Below, one piece after another: positions 18,418 to 20,509 of a stretch of 20,509 nucleotides of DNA. The stretch's first letter is position 1. Each line of letters begins with the position of its first letter. The stretch is from a virus. The stretch covers positions 1 to 20,509 of the IMG/VR virus record IMGVR_UViG_3300005253_000128. One strand, written 5' to 3'. A program made the translations under genes and the position numbers. The notes beneath the pieces were generated by a model, which was not told where the DNA came from, ran no database searches, and saw only the letters and a list, made by a program, of their open reading frames with translations.

Positions 18418-18596
18418 ATCATCTGAGGATCATCTGTCTGGCGTTGCTTGTGTTTCCATTCCATGCTTGTCCACGGCCTACTCCTACTCCCGAGCCTCGC
18501 TCCTTTGAAGGGGGTGCTTGTAGAGAGTACACGGTTGAGGGTGGAGTGGGGCAGGGGAGGATGGTGCCATGCAGCGAGCTTGGGAAGGGACGATGA
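18414..18596 (+). CDS. Putative small proline-rich lipoprotein
   Basis: A 60-aa protein beginning MNHLRIICLALLVFPFHACP, i.e. a hydrophobic leader ending in a HAC that could be a weak lipobox, followed by proline repeats (RPTPTPEPR). This layout resembles Rz1-type outer-membrane spanin partners, but the lipobox is poor, the gene sits among early genes and no i-spanin is next to it. It begins and ends in ATGA overlaps. Confidence 0.5.
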   Translation: MNHLRIICLALLVFPFHACPRPTPTPEPRSFEGGACREYTVEGGVGQGRMVPCSELGKGR

Positions 18597-18712
18597 GCGA
18601 TTGGTTGACCCGGCTCCTCGACACCCTGGCTTTCTTTGTGTGGTTGGCTGTCGGGACGATGGTGCTGTTCATGCCGCTTCTGTGGCGGATGTATGTGGAG
18701 GTGAGTCAATGA
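18593..18712 (+). CDS. 39-aa membrane peptide
   Basis: A short gene with ATGA overlaps at both ends. MSDWLTRLLDTLAFFVWLAV then GTMVLFMPLLWRMYVEV makes one long hydrophobic helix with an arginine near each end. It directly follows the proline-rich lipoprotein candidate, so the pair may act together at the envelope (inference). Confidence 0.5.
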   Translation: MSDWLTRLLDTLAFFVWLAVGTMVLFMPLLWRMYVEVSQ

Positions 18713-19032
18713 GCACTGTTTATTATCCATGCGCTAAGTGTGGTGATGAGATTGGTTCTGCACACCCAATTGAATGGTCAGCAGCGAAACCTTATCACTC
18801 CGAATGCACCCCGACTTTCAAGCCCCGGCGGTATTGGAGTGCGAATGGATTTTCTATTGCTATTGTGGTTCTTCCTGGCATCGTGGATTGGGCTGCTTAC
18901 ATCGGAGCCACAATGGGGACGGTTCGTGAAGAAGAGACGGTCGAATTCGTAGCAGCCAGAGGATGCAAGTTGGAAGAGTCCCTTGCAAGGACGCTGTTTC
19001 CGCAATTCTCTGAGACTTCGTATAGAGCCTAA
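18709..19032 (+). CDS. Zinc-type N-terminus with membrane segment (107 aa)
   Basis: The first 35 residues carry CAKCGDEI and YHSEC, a short zinc ribbon; residues 48-70 form a hydrophobic stretch (IAIVVLPGIVDWAAYIGATM), and the rest is polar. GGAGG lies 7 nt from ATG 18709. A second ORF with a better membrane profile overlaps in another frame (18845-18952), so the C-terminal half could be a product of a frameshift. Both readings are listed. Confidence 0.5.
   Translation: MSTVYYPCAKCGDEIGSAHPIEWSAAKPYHSECTPTFKPRRYWSANGFSIAIVVLPGIVDWAAYIGATMGTVREEETVEFVAARGCKLEESLARTLFPQFSETSYRA
18845..18952 (+). CDS. Nested 35-aa membrane peptide (alternative frame)
   Basis: Inside the 107-aa gene but in another frame, GGAG lies 5 nt before ATG 18845. 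The frame encodes MDFLLLLWFFLASWIGLL followed by a basic end (RFVKKRRSNS), the typical layout of a small inner-membrane protein. Either the two genes truly overlap or an upstream shift joined a zinc-type gene to the wrong frame here. Confidence 0.4.
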   Translation: MDFLLLLWFFLASWIGLLTSEPQWGRFVKKRRSNS

Positions 19033-19047
19033 TAAGGAGGAAGGACA

Positions 19048-19245
19048 ATGGGAATCTGGAGTGACAATCCTGAATGGTTCGACGAGTGGCTAGAGCAACG
19101 AGCCCTCGGAGGCCAGTTTGGCAAGGAGTTACAGCAACAGGCCGAGACAGGAGACTTCGTGGCCTATGAACAATGGGGCGTGCTCGATGTGGATGGTTCG
19201 CTCGGGTCTCAGGCAATGGATGATTATTGTACGAGGTCTGTGTAG
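19048..19245 (+). CDS. 65-aa acidic protein, unknown
   Basis: A 65-aa acidic, W/Y-containing protein (MGIWSDNPEWFDEWLEQRAL, then ELQQQAETGDFVAYEQWGV). AGGAGG lies 7 nt from the ATG. A DNA-mimic-like acidic surface is possible. I do not recognise a family. Confidence 0.6.
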   Translation: MGIWSDNPEWFDEWLEQRALGGQFGKELQQQAETGDFVAYEQWGVLDVDGSLGSQAMDDYCTRSV

Positions 19246-19269
19246 AAAACTAACGACAAGGAGGAAGTG

Positions 19270-19695
19270 ATGACTAGAGAAGAGTTGAACAAGGAAATCA
19301 GGGAGCATCAAGACTACGCTATGCAGCTGGCTCAGATTTTGGCAGCGGTGGACGATGAGCCAGAGGGCCAACGGGACGAGTTGTTGGAGGACATTTGGTT
19401 CTTTTTGCTCATCGGTGTCAGTAGCGTGTATATGTATCTCCGCAACAAGCACTCTCGCTGGCCACGTTTGCTGGCTGGGGTGTTTGGTGAGGGCACCAAG
19501 AAGGTAGCGGATGATGGCATTGATGTGTACTTCAAGGATGCCCCGCTTCCCTTGACTGTGCGGGGCTACCTCTCCCCCAACTGTCACATTGAGACGGTGG
19601 AATACGAAGAAGAGGAGCCGATTATGACAGAGCCCGAGGAAACAGGGGAAACTCGGATGGTTACTAAGACGCGGACGCGAGTGATCTGCGACTGA
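19270..19695 (+). CDS. 141-aa protein with hydrophobic core, unknown
   Basis: The longest product of this arm. The N-terminus is a charged helix (MTREELNKEIREHQDYAMQL), followed by a hydrophobic segment DIWFFLLIGVSSVYMYL at about residues 42-58 that may be a membrane span, then a mixed alpha/beta domain and a C-terminus rich in E and T. ATG 19270 is chosen over GTG 19267 for the 5-nt gap to GGAGG. Not recognised. Confidence 0.65.
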   Translation: MTREELNKEIREHQDYAMQLAQILAAVDDEPEGQRDELLEDIWFFLLIGVSSVYMYLRNKHSRWPRLLAGVFGEGTKKVADDGIDVYFKDAPLPLTVRGYLSPNCHIETVEYEEEEPIMTEPEETGETRMVTKTRTRVICD

Positions 19696-19725
19696 GCCAG
19701 AGAGAACCTATGTGGAGGTGGTGAG

Positions 19726-20121
19726 ATGAGCAAGCTAACTTGTCGTGAGTTGGGAGAGCATGACATGGTGAAATTCAAGGCCAGTTCTCACAGGTTCGGG
19801 ACGGCAGAGTTCATATTCTGCTTCGTGCTCAAACGAGGGAAGGTGAAGGAGTTGTTCATCTGGCCTTCCCAACAACCTGATGTGACTGAGTTCTTCCATG
19901 TGGCGCTGCCCTATGCGCCGCAGCAGTTTGGTGTCTCAGCTTGGACACATAAGGGGATGGATGAGCCCCGCTCGTGGATGTTCTTCTGGTGCCAAGAGCA
20001 TAAGTGCGTGGCCTTTCGGGTCTATGTCCCAAAGCAGGCTAAATGCTTTCGCGTCCACTTTGGGAGTTGGTTTCGCATCATCTTTGACACAACTTGTGAG
20101 CCCTATGGAGAAACGAAATGA
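19726..20121 (+). CDS. 131-aa aromatic-rich protein, unknown
   Basis: A 131-aa beta-rich protein with many F, W and H residues (MSKLTCRELGEHDMVKFKAS, WMFFWCQEHKCVAFRVYVPK, FRVHFGSWFRIIFDTTCEP). C/H pairs in FWCQEHKC might bind a metal. GGAGG lies 7 nt from the ATG. It joins the next gene by ATGA. No family is recognised. Confidence 0.65.
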   Translation: MSKLTCRELGEHDMVKFKASSHRFGTAEFIFCFVLKRGKVKELFIWPSQQPDVTEFFHVALPYAPQQFGVSAWTHKGMDEPRSWMFFWCQEHKCVAFRVYVPKQAKCFRVHFGSWFRIIFDTTCEPYGETK

Positions 20122-20273
20122 CTATTTGGAACTGGCTACTCATGACAGGCTGTGTGATGCTCTGGACTGCCTGTGTCCTGATGACCGCTCAGTTGCTGGG
20201 AGAGTGGAAGCGTCGGGAGCGATTGGCTGAGGCTGATAGGTGTCGGAGGAAATGGGGGGTGGACACATGGTAG
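20118..20273 (+). CDS. 51-aa single-span membrane protein
   Basis: ATGA-linked to the gene before. MTIWNWLLMTGCVMLWTACV and LMTAQLL form a transmembrane helix, followed by a strongly basic cytoplasmic tail (EWKRRERLAEADRCRRKWG). Typical small inner-membrane protein topology; function unknown. Confidence 0.55.
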   Translation: MTIWNWLLMTGCVMLWTACVLMTAQLLGEWKRRERLAEADRCRRKWGVDTW

Positions 20274-20497
20274 AGCCAAACGAGGGTATGGCAATCCTTC
20301 GCCGAGCAGAGGGCTATTGCCTACACAAAGCCCTTTGTTCTCAGGACTATGAAGGGGTGAGGGACTATCTGGATGCCGCTAACTGGCTGAATTGGCTGTG
20401 GCGGGAGATGTGGCAGGGGGTTAAGTATGCTCAGAACGCACATGAGGCCCCTCCACAGGCCGATTTTGGAGGCAACCATGACCACCAACAACTGTGA
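20267..20497 (+). CDS. 76-aa helical protein, unknown
   Basis: A helical protein (MVEPNEGMAILRRAEGYCLH then YEGVRDYLDAANWLNWLWRE). Start at ATG 20267 (7-nt overlap with the previous stop) is chosen for GGTGG 4 nt upstream; ATG 20252 and GTG 20240 are alternatives that only extend a glycine-rich leader. Not recognised. Confidence 0.55.
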   Translation: MVEPNEGMAILRRAEGYCLHKALCSQDYEGVRDYLDAANWLNWLWREMWQGVKYAQNAHEAPPQADFGGNHDHQQL

Positions 20498-20509
20498 CTG
20501 GTACGAGGG
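20478..20509 (+). CDS. Start of a further gene, cut by the right edge
   Basis: TTGGAGGCAACC precedes ATG 20478 and the frame MTTNNCDWYE is open to the end of the window. Only ten codons are visible; the overlap with the previous gene follows the habit of this arm. Confidence 0.4.
   Translation, partial: MTTNNCDWYE

Noticed and set aside
18419-19587. Minus-strand frames on the right arm (18419-18730, 18860-19216, 19129-19587)
   Set aside because: Opposed by plus-strand genes with strong ribosome sites and ATGA coupling; unlike the ORF at 14380 they carry no motif.
1-20509. CRISPR array, integrase, transposase or insertion sequence
   Set aside because: I saw no regularly spaced direct repeats of 20-40 bp and no recombinase motif in any supported gene.

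Overview
The window is a stretch of a tailed bacteriophage genome (Caudoviricetes-type, HK97-fold capsid lineage). It has the two parts of a large terminase, a terminase-small-subunit candidate, a portal, a scaffold candidate, the start of a major capsid protein and a dense set of very short genes. I see no integrase, tRNA, rRNA, CRISPR array or insertion sequence. The host cannot be named from the sequence. Promoters look sigma70-like (TTGACA, 17-bp spacer, extended -10) and ribosome sites are strong GGAGG/GAGGTGA types. The DNA is moderately GC-rich with one AT-richer patch inside a fibre gene.

Left arm (1-12863, all minus strand, read right to left). This is one long packaging and head/structural operon: 62-aa unknown, SprT-like metalloprotease, XRE-type HTH protein, TerS candidate with a DnaJ-like zinc finger, two small unknowns, TerL ATPase part, TerL nuclease part, three small proteins (one zinc ribbon), portal, HNH endonuclease, four small structural candidates, a fibre-like protein with a signal peptide, two tiny membrane proteins, a secreted protein, a lysine-rich 38-aa peptide, a small proline/glutamine-rich protein, the scaffold candidate and the first 102 codons of the major capsid gene, which runs out of the window. 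Genes are tightly packed with TAATG/TGATG/GTGA overlaps, so translation is probably coupled.

Centre (about 12864-13595). This divergent control region holds a 41-aa minus-strand ORF, a leftward promoter candidate whose -10 is overlapped by a perfect palindrome, several competing inverted repeats, and a strongly G-rich plus strand with a canonical G-quadruplex motif.

Right arm (13596-20509, almost all plus strand). This is an early/accessory region of about 28 genes of 17-141 codons, chained by ATGA overlaps. Many encode mini zinc-ribbons or single-span membrane peptides. Four copies of one promoter-operator module (TTGACA, 17 bp, TGCTAC...GTAGCA palindrome over the -10, then GAGGTGA and a start codon) open successive clusters. 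These are the best candidate for a coordinated regulatory circuit in the window. One cysteine-containing ORF (14380-14616) runs on the minus strand against its neighbours.

The two strongest points are the TerL gene split at a G-GGG-GGC slippery site lying in a 24-nt overlap between two frames, and the repeated promoter-operator modules. Function calls for most small genes are absent because I do not recognise them.
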